From positions 248,001 through 312,000 of the forward strand of contig OZ025813.1 of the NCBI GenBank assembly GCA_964019425.1: 64,000 bases of DNA, given 5' to 3'. Each line of letters opens with the position of its first letter. Within the stretch, counting starts at the first letter, position 1. Made by a program: the position numbers and the translations under genes. The stretch is from Flectonema sp. DT1601 (taxonomy: Eukaryota > Euglenozoa > Diplonemea > Diplonemida > Diplonemidae). Under the pieces are notes generated by a model, which was given only the letters and a program-made list of their open reading frames with translations, had not been told where the DNA came from and did no database searches. Positions 23,410-35,537 of the stretch are shown in pieces.

Positions 23410-26400
23410 CTAAACATCTGCTAAATACTCTGGTAGGTAAGTAAATTTAATCCGAACACGGTGTGAGTGTTCTTTACGAGAATCTAGTGTGCGGAGTACT
23501 TTGAATATTTTCTGTTTAGGGTAGTGTTTTACTAACTCATTCTTGTAGTCGGGAATACGAAGTTCCTTTATAATGAAAAACTAATAACAAGTCACATACG
23601 GCAACAACGACATCATTCACATCCATCGTTGATTCCAATTCAATTGTACGAAGAGCTTCTGACTTTCCAGCCAACACGTCTCTGAAAGCCTTGTTGTGGA
23701 CATCAGCTCCTGTCGCACCCCCATCCGTCACAACCCCCCAACCGTCCTCAAGTTGCTTCATCAGAGCAGAGCAAAGCACTTCGTAGATCGCAATTTGCTT
23801 GTTCGTCTCACTGTCCAGCCACAAGTCAGCCATTCTGAGAAAAGGAGAGATCGCAGAATTTGAAATCAATTTGCAGTCGTTGGTGCAGTCAGCGATCACG
23901 GCGAATGTTCCCAGCTCGAGAGCCACGTCAGCCGCCGCCTCCGCAGCTTCGAGCGGACGTCCGAACGCAGTCGCGAAACGTTGCGTGTTGGTACCAACAT
24001 TTCCGTGAAGGAGGGTCCCGGTTGAGATACCAACCCGAGCTATCGACCCCGCCCTCCATTGAATCTGCGAAGCAAACCGAAGAGCAGAAGTGGTGTGCAG
24101 TTTGCACGACTTCGAAGCGTTCCAGACAACAGTGAGCGTCCTCCCAGTCACTCCACCCAACACTCCGTCGGTTTGGGACGCCGCTTCTATTGCAGCCCTC
24201 AGCATTAAATTGTAGTTCTCAAATGCTTTCGTGTGGCTCCCTTCAAGCAGTCGGCAGACAGCAACAGTCAACTGGGTACTCGATAACGACAATCCAGTCT
24301 TCCTGTTTCTGCTCACAGCTACTCTCACAATTCCTCCGGCTTCACTGCCATTTGCTGTTCCATTGGTTGCGGATGATGCACCAGAAGTGGGTTTATGCTC
24401 TGGCTCAAGGAGTGGAGCCCCGACAACTTCATACGCAATCTGTTTACTTTGGAGTCTTCCTGAGAGAGAAGTGGGACACAAGAGCAGGAGATCAACTTTA
24501 CCAATTCCTTTCAGTTCTTGAAATCCGACTTCCTTGACAACAGGATTACCAGCCTCAGAAAGCTGACTCTTAATCATTTGATGTAATTCCTTACTGATGC
24601 AGAGGGTTCCAGGAAGGGCCTTCGACTCCAATCGAGCAGCCATGTTGACGGTAGACCCGCGATAGTCAACTCTACCTGTCAGAGGGTTCTCTTCAACTCC
24701 AGCATCTCCAACATGGCAACCCATACGAAGTCTCAGTCCGTTCCACATCGGTAACGAGTCACTAGGTCTGTGGTACTGCGGAGTTAGTTCCAAGTCAGAA
24801 GGCCATTTCTGTTTCACAAACTCTTCCTGAGTCTTCAGACAGAATGTGATCGCATCGATTTTGTTGCTGAATGAGATCATGAAAGCGTCTCCAATTGTTT
24901 TAACTTCATACCCATTGTACTTTGAGAGTGCACTTCGAATGCAGGTGTTGTGCATTTCGAGGGCATCGTTCATCGCGCAAGGAGCGCGTGCCCACAATGC
25001 TGTTGAAGAGACGATGTCTGTAAACACCACAGCAACGTTACCCGTAGGAGGAGGTACTGTGACCACTTGCTTCCCCTCGAGAACAGCTGTTGGGACGTAC
25101 GCTTTGTACTCCTTCAGATTGCGAACCATCTTTTCGAAACTGGTTTGCATCGAATTCACTTCATAGAATACAGTTTTAACAGTTTCTGTTTCTAAGTTCA
25201 TCTCCGAAACCTTTCGCATCTCGTGTTTGAGATTGTCAAGGGGCTGGAGCATCTTTCTACCTAAAATAACGGACAAGAGTACCAGGAATACAGCAACGGC
25301 TAAAATAACAATAATCATTATTGTTTTATCAGACTCAACCTTATCCTCAACATCATCGTAGGCAGCGTTAACTGATTTCTGAGCAGCTTCTTGACTTCTT
25401 TTGGTCTCACCGACTACGAAGTCTCTATCGATGGCTGAGACTAGCCACCAGTTCAAACCTTCCTTTTCCATGATAACTGACGTTACTCGAATCATAAAGT
25501 CTTTATCTTCAGCTGTTATGACTACGGCATTTTTGTCTTTGTGAACTGCGTCGTAGTCGCCCGGGATCTGATGAATACCTCTAGCGACATTTCTGATATA
25601 AGGATCAGTAGCATTGATATCTGATAATAATTTTGGTTTAATATTAAAATCGTCAATACTATTAAATTGTTTCGTCTCTACATTATCTCCGTGAGAAACC
25701 GCCGGCAACAACCCTTTCTGTTCCTCAAGGAACATCTCGTCTAGTAGATTATTTTCTTCTAAAAAATCATAAATAGGACTTTTATTTATAACAGTGTATA
25801 AATATACTGATGCTCCTGTCTCATTGAAAGTTTTATTGGCGAGGTCGCTAAGGGTCTTTGACATTCTTGGGAGAGTTAGAGAAACAGTAAATATAACATT
25901 AAAACCACTAACAGGATCGACGTGTGAAGAGGTGAGTATAATTCCAGCGAAGATAACTTCTCCTATGACGCCTCCCCATTTCGCTTGCTCAAAATCTAGA
26001 TAACCTGCTTTTTGTAACCCAACTGGAGTTATTCCTTTACTGTAGTCATGTTTGTAGTTAAATTTACTGGTAATTCTTCCATCATGTGGTTTTGTTATAC
26101 CAATGTCAGCGATACTTCCTTGCTGACTTTCTAATGTTATAGTCACTCCCAGGTTTAGATCTTTATAAATTTGAAATAATCTCACAATATTAAAAGATGG
26201 ATCGGTTACAGTGACTCCACAAACAGCTATTCCGGCATCAGCAAAAGTTTCAAGAGCTACAAAAAAGGATCTTCTCTGGGCAAACATATACTCCCAAGTA
26301 GTTTTATCGGCTGTTTCATTAGCATACATGTATGATTCAAAAAGTATTTGTTTAGCTGTATTAGCGACATTCAGAATTTCTATTACATTGTCGGTGATTG

Positions 26401-26674
26401 AAGCAGCGTTAAAGGCTAACATATCAGTACTTACTGAAGATAATGATTTCTCTGCCGTTGTAAAACAAGTATTGGAAGCGACTCTTCCATAACGTTGAGT
26501 ATCACTCAAGGCTGAGTCATATGATGTGATTGCGACTGCTGCTGTTACACTTGCTGCTGTTGCCACCGACCACAAACACAATGCAATCACCATCATTCTT
26601 ATACTAATTATTTTGCTTGCCTTATATGTCCCCAACTCTGACTCGGTATCGGGATCCGCATCGAATGATATCAT
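23410..26674 (-). CDS. Receptor-type adenylate cyclase AC3
   Basis: Exons 26674-23600 and 23511-23410, with an 88-nt intron at 23512-23599 nearly identical to that of AC2; 1058 residues. The start is the ATG at 26674; the codon before it is TTG. Only membrane segment 1 (VIALCLWSVATAA) and short parts of the sensor match AC1 and AC2 closely. The outer region is clearly diverged (for example FESYMYANETADK, WWLVSAIDRDF). Membrane segment 2, the HAMP-like helix and both cyclase domains match the others. The first domain keeps FTDIVSST, YEVKTIGDAF, RVDYRGS and NMAAR. The linker has an added Gly/Ser/Thr-rich stretch. The last exon matches AC2 up to the stop codon, and the homology ends just beyond it. 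Confidence 0.88.
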
Positions 26675-28094
26675 CAATGCGGTTAAGCTGATTTAAAATA
26701 TTGATCAGAGATAATAAGAAAAAAAATAGAAATAACTATCCTTTGAGGTAACATCAATGCATGCTGTCTGAAAGAAATAAATATTCACACAAAAAATAAT
26801 AATACTAACTCAAAAATGACCAATAAATGGTTGCATTCTTGCACATCAGAAATTTATTATCTTGTTGAGCAAGAATTAAAAACAATTGAGAGAGAGATTG
26901 CAAAAAAAAAAAAAAAAAAAAAAAAAAGTACACTTTTTTTTTTTTTTTCTTTTTCTTTCTCACAGCGAGAAGAAAGATTTTTTTTTTTGATGCTAAAATC
27001 GGCTACGGTAAACCTTATTTTCTATATGAAGATTGCTAAGAGGGTAGGATATTGACTAAGACCATCGGCACTACTTTTTACGGAACAAAAGTATCATTCT
27101 TTTGACACGATGAGAGACTTGGTGCTCGAACACCACCAACAGATATTCAGTATGATTGTTTGACAAAAAGAAAACAAAAAAAAAAGAAACGGCACTTCAC
27201 TAAATAATTTGTGTTGTTTGTTTCTGCTCAACCAGGAAAACCAGCTAACAGTTAGCCGGTTGGCGAGTCAACAAGCCACCGAGTACCAGTTAGGTAGACG
27301 ACATTAAATAAATGTGTTGTCGTTATGCTGCCAACTCTCATTCTCTTGGAAACATATTGTCTTCGAGATAAAAAAAAAAAAAAAAAAAAACTTAAAGTAT
27401 TGAAAAGAATTGTTACAAAAATAGAAACTAATAACAAATCGAGAACGACAAATAATAAAAATAAAATAAAATAAAAACTAAAACAGGGTGTCTAATTTTG
27501 GGTTTTCTACTTAACAAAAATTCGATTTCGATTTCGATGAATCCACGGGGGTATTTTGTTAAAAGCAACAATGAATTCCTTCCTGCAGATTTAATCAGCC
27601 TTTAACACGAAGAGAGGAGGACAACTCCATTTATGTTTTCTTAACCAGAGCCTGATCGCGACTACAGGACGTATTACAGGACTCTCAGCCTGCTCTACCT
27701 ACTAAATGATATTGTCAAACAGGAACTCGCAAACCGTCTAGGAAATGATTACAACGGATATTTATTTATTTATTTATTTATTTACGAAGCCTAAGGAGCC
27801 AAAAGCCAGGAAAAGCTCAACAGGGTAACAGTTAGTTTAGTTTAGTTATATCGCTACAGACGATAAGAGACGTAGAATAACCTGGAACCAATGACTTATA
27901 GACACAGAATATGGTTGCAAAAGAAACCAGCCCCCAAAAAGAAAACATGATTCTTGTTAAGTAGAAAACCGACTAAATTCCATGCCCCTCATAATGAAAA
28001 TTCTTGCGGCAAAACCGAGTGACATCAACATGAAAAAATATCTGCTCTCAAATCTGATAAAATAAAAACTCAAACTTATAAAAACAAAACTATT

Positions 28095-28206
28095 CAGAGT
28101 AGCCTTATACTTCGTTGAACGCAGACAGAATCCTGTCGTACGGGGGAAAATAAATCATGACCATAAGAAATAACGGCTTGCAATCTGAATAGTTTCTTCT
28201 CCGAAA
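28095..28206. repeat. Dispersed repeat with copies at 28663-28739 and near the left edge
   Basis: CTTCGTTGAACGCAGACA followed by AATAAATCATGACCATAA is shared with 28663-28739. The next part, with AATCTGAATAGTTTCTTCTC, matches 45-95, where the sequence continues through GTTGGTGC into a poly-A run. The copy at 28663-28739 also ends in GTCGGTGCAAAAA. This looks like one element of about 120 bases with an A-rich 3' end in three variant copies. A SINE-like retroposon is possible but no RNA promoter was recognised. Confidence 0.55.
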
Positions 28207-29192
28207 TAAAAAAAAGAAGATTACCAGCAGTATAGCAGTTTCTCTATAAATTACAGAAACATAACAGTAACCAGATTCACTCCCAGAACAAAACCATAAA
28301 ACAAGAGCAGCTTTACATGTGGTTCCAGGGAGCTCACAATGGCTTACTAAAGAAGTAAGAACAAACATAACATAAATAAATAATTCAAAAAAAAAAAAAA
28401 AAAAAAAGACGAACTATAGTAAAGAAAACATTTGTGTGTTGTGCGTGTGGGTGTGAAAACGAATTTCCGATTCAGTACCAAAGTTTAAACACTTCGGATG
28501 ACTCAGAATACACGATGCGCATTGAGGTATTTTTTTAATAAAAAAATAATAATTATGCCGAAATCTCTTCCTAGAGAAGGAATTCTGTCGAAATATATGT
28601 AACTGTTGCTGCATAAGAATCACAATAACAAAGACCAAGTCACCAACCATTTAGATTAGCTTTATATTTCGTTGAACGCAGACAAAATCCTTTTCGCACG
28701 GGAAAAATAAATCATGACCATAACCGACAACGTCGGTGCAAAAATATAAATAAAATGGCGAAAAAATTATTAAAATAATCATTTTTTCTAATAAATAAAT
28801 TGCAATATAAAAAAATAAAAAATAATTTTAGAATTAGTGATAAAAGTTAAGACTAAACAAAAAAAATTTTTTTTAAATAAAATAAAATTAATTTTATTAT
28901 CGCGCGGACACCAACAATCGTGTGGGTCTTAAGAACGTAAGAAAATATATTTATCTCACTCTTTTTTTTTTTTTTCAAAAGTCAGAGAAAAGTCAAGCTA
29001 AGGGAGAAAAAAGAAAGCTCATAAACGGGATGAAAAATACATTTTAATTCAACAGGCTGAAATGAGCCTGAGATATGACTTTGATACCATAATATATGTG
29101 AGACACTACTACTTGTATAACTTACCTTGCAAAAAGTACTCGCAAGACCGACAGCTACTAACTCAGGAATCAAAAAAAAAAAAAAAAAAAAG

Positions 29193-29369
29193 GGGAAAAC
29201 GCCTCATTTCCACAAAAATAGTTTGCGAAATCGCTATGTCATCACAAAAATCCCCCCCCTTGCTTTCTTCCCAGCTTGGAAGGCTCACAAACAAAAAATC
29301 GTGGACAACTTTTTTTTGTAGGGAGTTGGCGATTTCGCAAACTATTTTTGTTGAATTAGGGGTTTTCCC
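29193..29369. mobile_element. Candidate MITE or large hairpin with 42-base inverted ends
   Basis: The left arm 29193-29234 and right arm 29329-29369 are inverted copies with only a few mismatches. The inner 22 bases of each arm pair perfectly, around AATAGTTTGCGAAATCGC and its complement. The arms enclose about 95 bases and sit between A runs. The size and arms fit a short non-autonomous DNA transposon, or a transcribed hairpin. Target-site duplications cannot be judged because both flanks are poly-A. Confidence 0.55.
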
Positions 29370-29506
29370 AAAAAAAAAAAAAATAGAGGGTCGAAATGTT
29401 TAAATATATTTATGAAGAAATAATTATCTGTATTGTACCACTTTAGTTATGATACATGTTGACTGAAGGTAATCTTAGAAAAGGTTAGCTGCATACACGT
29501 CTCCCT

Positions 29507-29606
29507 TTCCGTGTTATCATTCAGTGCAGTACGGAATCGAGTTATTCAATTACTCAAATAGTCGTGAGCCCTGGGAACCAAAACCAGAAGTATAAAGTAA
29601 TACGGC
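29507..29606. repeat. Dispersed repeat, copy 2
   Basis: Matches 14684-14783 over about 100 bases with scattered substitutions and small indels. The poly-A and poly-T runs after it (29634-29680, 29743-29764) do not belong to the shared part. Confidence 0.75.
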
Positions 29607-30718
29607 AGTGTATTACAATAAATAAATAATTCTTTTAAAAAAAAACTAAGTGGGAGGGGAAAAAAAAAAAAAAAAAAAAATTGCTTTGTTTCATTATATT
29701 TTTTGGGAGCAAAGAAACTTCGTGTAATTTTTATCTTACTTTTCCTTTTTTTTTTTTTTTTTTTCCTTCCCTCCCCTCCCAACCCCTTTATATTTTTTGA
29801 AAAAGAAAAATTATCCGAACACAAAAATATATAAAAAAAAAGATCCCAACAAGTCAAATGCAAGGAGGTTATAATATAAATATAATGTATTAAAAAAAAA
29901 AAGCATGTTCATTGCTATTTCAATAACAGAAACAGAAATGAAAACAGGCACACAAAAACAAGGAGTGAGAAACAGAAACGGGTATTAAGAAATATTCCCT
30001 TTGGACAAAAATCCCAATAAATAATAGTGCAAGGGAAAAAGACACCGATTGATTATTAATATTATTATGAGGTTTGGAAAACCAACTCAGATAAAATTAA
30101 TATTAAAAAAATATAAAAAGGATTCTGTTTGTAAGTGAGGGTATTGTATATAAGGTTCTTCTGAGCGTCTATAAGAGCATCAGCATCAGCGTCCTGACAA
30201 AGCCTAGGAGACAGGATCAGGGAAACTTCACGGTAACAACTGTGAGACTCTCACTGATGGTCGATGAAGCTAAAGTGAGTGACGGATTAACAAATAATTC
30301 ATATACAAAAGTTTAACAAGAGAACTCAGTAAACCATTTGACATCTTCAACCTAAAGGATTGTAGCTGTCTTGCTTACTTAAGAATAATAATTATAGTTT
30401 TTTTTTTTTTTTTATCAAGTTTTTTGAAAGATAGAACATTCACACAAAACAAAAAACAAATAGGGTCAGCTGAGAAAATCTGCCGACTAAATTCACTGGC
30501 AACCACTACTTGACGTCGGTAGGTTAATATGTAGAGGGGGATGTGAAATAACGTCACCACCAAACTTCTCAAGTCTAAAGAAGATCGCCTTAAATAAAAT
30601 AGACAACACGCAGAGTAGAGTCGTTCTCACGTAATAAATTTCGTCGACAGTTGACCATCAGAATGACTGGTTTCTCATCAGACAAAATCTTTTCAATAAA
30701 ACAAAACTCTACTTCTAC

Positions 30719-30749
<31 letters not shown>

Positions 30750-32042
30750 GTTTGCTAAAAAAAAAAAAAAAAAAAAACAAGAATGACAAAATAAAATAAA
30801 AATAATAATGAATTCTCAAAAACTGAATTAAAATAAAAAAGAATTACTCACTCCAGAAGCAAAGAGTGAATTCCTAAAAATAAAAATCGTAATAAAACAT
30901 ACACAAGATTGAGTAACAATACTTTAAAAAACCTACAACAGGTACATTAAAAGTAAAAACGATATATTTTTTTTTTCCAGTAAACCACGCGTTTTAATTA
31001 AAATTTAAATACTACAAGGTTTTTTTTGATGGGTTCGTAAAAGAAAGAATTTTTTTTTTTTTTTTTTGCTGGTTAAAACACAAAAAAAAAAAAAAAGTAA
31101 TGATGTGAGAGGAGTAGTAGTAACAGAATATACCATTTCCATTCTATATTTATAAAACCATTATTATTTCATCATATATAATGTTGCCTAACTACAAAAG
31201 AAAACAAAACCAGAACCGCGGTTTCACTATTATTGTAAGGAGGTTACCGAAAAGCTTCAAAAGAAGCACTACAACAATTGCACACCATAAGAAAAAGAAT
31301 CAAAAAGAAGCCGACGAGACAGTCAGTTTCAAGTCCTACCTTGCACCTGACCGAAAGCGAGAGTCAGGGTTCAAGGATGGAAAAAATGAAACGAAAGAAT
31401 AAAGAAAAAAAAAGACAAATTGCACAAGAAATAATAGTCGTTTTTGGCGTTTTCGCAAAGGAATAGCAAAATTACTTTCTCATTTTCGGTTTTCTTTTTT
31501 TCTTTTTTTTCTTTTTTTTTTTCTTGAACTGAGGTAAATCCGTTTCTCACTTGACTTATGTAACAAATTCAACTGTAACGAAACGGAAGAACAAAACACA
31601 GAAAACCGATCAAAAATAAACATTAAAACTAACAACGCAAAAGAACAATATCTTTTTTATAAAACGAGAATACGAAGGTGAAGAAAGAATCGAAAACGAA
31701 GGGTAAAAATGGTTGAATTTTGACTGGTGTCAATTTCTTTCAACAAGAAAGGTAAAAAAAGAAGTTTTTCAGAAAAAACAAGGAAAGCATCTACTTTGTG
31801 ATGAAATCGTACAAGAAACTTAAGACCAGTTGCCGTAGCCACTCTCAAAGAGTCATGTCAAACCAAGCACAAAAATCACTCTGGGCATTACAAATCAATT
31901 GGCTTTTTATCAACAAAACTACGAAACTTAACGAACTTCCCTGCTGTATGCCAACACTAACCAGAATAATATGAATTTTCTTGGAGATTGGTATACGTGT
32001 AGAGTTATATTATAGTTGTTTTGGATTTGTGTTGTGATTCCG

Positions 32043-35000
32043 TCAAACAGTTCCCACAGAGGGTTCAATTGCTGAAACGGTATGAAATAAAGCTGTTGAT
32101 GCACCTTCAGGTAAATATGTGAACCTGACTTTAGTGCGATACGGTTGAGGGTTACTCGCGTCAACTGAACGGAGGATATTCAGAATGTTCTGTTGTGTTA
32201 GTGTTTACATTTTATTTAGTGTTCAGGGTAAACAATAATTAGTACATACCACAGCAACGACATCATTAGCTCCAATAGTCATCCCCAATTCAATTGTACG
32301 AAGAGCTTCTGACTTTCCAGCCAACACGTCTCTGAAAGCCCTGTTGTGGACATCAGCTCCTGTCGCACCCCCATCCGTCACAACCCCCCAACCATCCTCA
32401 AGTTGCTTCATCAGAGCAGAGCAAAGCACTTCGTAGATCGCAATTTCCTTATTCGTCTCACTGTCCAGCCACAAGTCAGCCATTCTGAGAAAAGGAGAGA
32501 TCGCAGAATTTGAAATCAATTTGCAGTCGTTGGTGCAGTCAGCGATCACGGCGAATGTTCCCAGCTCGAGAGCCACGTCAGCCGCCGCCTCCGCAGCTTC
32601 GAGCGGGCGTCCGAACGCAGTCGCGAAACGTTGCGTGTTGGTACCAACATTTCCGTGAAGGAGGGTCCCGGTTGAGATACCAACTCGAGCTATCGACCCC
32701 GCCCTCCATTGAATCTGCGAAGCAAATCGAAGTGCAGAAGTGGTGTGCAGTTTGCACGACTTCGAAGCGTTCCAAACAACAGTGAGCGTCCTCCCAGTCA
32801 CTCCACCCAACACTCCGTCAGTTTGGGACGCCGCTTCTATTGCAGCCCTCAACATTAGATTGTAGTTCTCAAATGCTTTCGCGTGGCGTCCTTCAAGCAG
32901 TCGGCAGACAGCAACAGTCAACTGGGTACTCGATAACGACAATCCAGTCTTCTTGTTTCTGTTGGTTGGTGCTGCGCTAACCCTCACAATTGCTCCGACA
33001 TCGCTACCACCAGTTGCAGATGATCCCCCAGAAGTGGTCTTAACCTCGTTCTCGATGGGAGGAGCGGCAACTTCATACGCAATCTGTTTACTTTGGAGTC
33101 TTCCTGAGAGAGAAGTGGGACACAAGAGCAGGAGATCAACTTTACCAATTCCTTTCAGTTCTTGCAATCCGATTTCTTTGACAACAGGATTACCAGCCTC
33201 AGAAAGCTGACCCTTAATCATTTGATGCAACTCTCTGTTGATGCAAAGGGTTCCAGGAAGGGCCCTCGCCTCCAATCGAGCAGCCATGTTGACGGTAGAC
33301 CCGCGATAGTCAACTCTACCTGTCAGAGGGTTCTCTTCAACTCCAGCATCTCCAATATGGCAACCCATACGAAGTCTCAGTCCGTTCCACATCGGCAACG
33401 AGTCACTAGGTCTGTGGTACTGCGGAGTTAGTTCCAAGTCAGAAGGCCATTTCTGTTTCACAAACTCTTCCTGAGTCTTCAGACAGAATGTGATCGCATC
33501 GATTTTGTTGCTGAATGAGATCATGAAAGCGTCTCCAATTGTTTTAACTTCATACCCATTGTACTTTGAGAGTGCACTTCGAATGCAGGTGTTGTGCATT
33601 TCGAGGGCATCGTTCATTGCGCAAGGAGCGCGTGCCCACAATGCTGTTGAAGACACGATGTCTGTAAACACCACAGCAACGTTACCCGTAGGAGGAGGCA
33701 CCGCAAACACCTGCTTCCCTTCGAGGACAGCTGTTGGGACGTACGCTTTGTACTCCTTCAGATTGCGAACCATCTTTTCGAAACTGGTTTGCATGGCTGA
33801 GAGTTCATAGAAAATTGTTGTAGACGAGAAGGAATTATCGAGGTTCATGTCAGAGACATCACTCATGTTACTTTTCAGAATCTCCAACGGTCTCAGAATA
33901 AGTGAAACACTAATAGCTGACAACACTACTAAAGCAAAACCAACACTAACAATAATAATGATCATCAGGTTACGATCTTCATTAATGGAATTGGAAACTT
34001 TTTTATGAGCTTCTTCCGCGTGTAGAACTGCTTGTTTTTGCCGACGGTTTGTTTCACCTGTTACATAGTCGAGGTCAATAGCTGATACTAACCACCAGTC
34101 TAGACCACCATCTTTAATAGGAGCAACTTGTACAATAAATTGAATACCTCTGCTAACTACCCTAGCTGATGAAGAATTATGTACCGACTCATAGTCACCA
34201 GTAATGTTACGTATACCCATTGCTATACCACTGATTGTTAGATCAGTCGCTTCAGTATCTCTGAGTAAGATCTTTGCACCTTCGATGTCGGAATTTGTTA
34301 TATTTGCGATAGCACTTTTACCGTGTGACACAGCAGTGAGGATACCATCACCTTTAAATAATACGTCTGGTAATTTAGCGACATTTCCCAAAGCAAGATG
34401 TTCATCATAGTAAGGACTGTTTGCGATGATGGTGTACAGATACAATTGAGCACCGGTTTCGTTTTTCGTGCTTTGGGAAAGCGTTCGGAGGAATTCAGAC
34501 ATTCGATCGAGGGATAGAAATATCTCAGCAACGATGTGGACTCCGCTGACGGGATCAACTTTGATACAATGAAGTGGCAGGCCTGAGAATGCAAGAGACG
34601 TAGTGATCGGTCCCCACAACGGAGGACCATCAGGTTGAACTAATCCATCAGAAGCAACATGAGTAGTGTCGTACAGTCTGGGGTCTTCGTCATGGGTTCT
34701 GAGTGGGTTGGCTATCTTTCCATCATTTGGATCGGCAACACCTGTCCAAAACGGGTTACCCTCTTCAAGTCCAGCATTCATCATAGCAAATATAAGTCCC
34801 GTGTCTGTATTTGAAAAGAACTGAACTGCTCGCTTCAACATATGATCACCCGTAGGTTTGTGAATGCTGATACCTGCACCTGCTAATCCAAAGACTTGAA
34901 CAGATTGTAAGGTAAATAATAAATCTTTACGATGTGGGTACAAGTAACTCCATTCACTTTTATCTGCGGCTGGATCTCGTAGGAGGTATTCCTTACTAAC

Positions 35001-35348
35001 TAGTTGTAATACTGACCTAGCAACCGTAGTCATTTGGAATACATTGTCTTTAATTGCAGCAGCAGTTAGGGAAATCATGTCGGTAGTGACTGATTCTAAG
35101 GATGTTTCAGCGTTGGTAAAACACTGATTAACACTTTGTTGAGATACTTGTTCTGTTTCATCCAAAGCTGACTCGTACGATGTTATGGCGATAGCTGCAG
35201 TGCATCCTGCTGCGCATCCTGCTGCCCACAGACATAATATTATAACTATTGATTTTATGCTAATAAATTTCATCCATCTTGATACCTTCACCGATGACAC
35301 CTCCGAAACCTGAGGACGAACTTCATCATCGTCTACAGTGGAGAGCAT
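32043..35348 (-). CDS. Receptor-type adenylate cyclase AC4 (divergent sensor)
   Basis: Exons 35348-32250 and 32189-32043, with a 60-nt intron at 32190-32249 (GTATGT...CAACAG); 1081 residues. The chosen ATG at 35348 lies 3 nt after TTTTTTATTTTTTCACAG. An open frame continues upstream of this but crosses that acceptor-like tract. The first about 520 residues are only distantly related to AC1-3: the membrane segment, the WWLVSAID motif and overall size are kept, the rest has changed. From MQTSFEKMVRNLKEYKAYVP onward the protein and DNA abruptly become near-identical to AC2 and AC3. The active-type domain keeps FTDI, IGDAF, YEVKT, RVDYRG and NMAAR. The second domain is degenerate. The last exon is diverged but keeps the FTYLPEG motif seen in AC1. 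It is the first of the four in transcription order. Confidence 0.88.
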
Positions 35349-35351
35349 TTG

Positions 35352-35372
35352 CTGTGAAAAAATAAAAAATGA
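35352..35372 (-). promoter_or_regulatory. Acceptor-like polypyrimidine-CAG before the AC4 start
   Basis: On the minus strand a T-rich tract ends in CACAG, and the AC4 ATG follows 3 nt later. Internal introns in this window instead end in A-rich ACAG. This fits a trans-splicing acceptor, or the end of a 5' UTR intron. Confidence 0.45.
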
Positions 35373-35505
35373 ATAAAACAACAGTAAGAACTCTGTGTGT
35401 TGATTAATCAGACAAGAATAATGTGACAGAAGGGGGTGATAAAAAAATTAAAAAAAATTGAATGTTTATTTTTTCTGACTAATAGCTGTATTACAATGAT
35501 GGCTT

Positions 35506-35537
<32 letters not shown>

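Larger units (their letters stand above)
26675..32042. other. AC3-AC4 spacer
   Basis: No convincing gene over 5.4 kb. It contains an ATTT microsatellite near 27760-27785, repeat copies at 28095-28206, 28663-28739 and 29507-29606, an inverted-repeat unit at 29193-29369, and a T29 run at 30721-30749 followed closely by an A run at about 30757-30777. Open frames are short and Lys- or Phe-rich. Confidence 0.55.

Noticed and set aside
7420-35348. Reading the cyclases as guanylate cyclases
   Set aside because: The purine-site residues are Lys (YEVKT) and Asp (RVDYRG), the ATP-type pair; guanylate cyclases usually have Glu and Cys/Ser.
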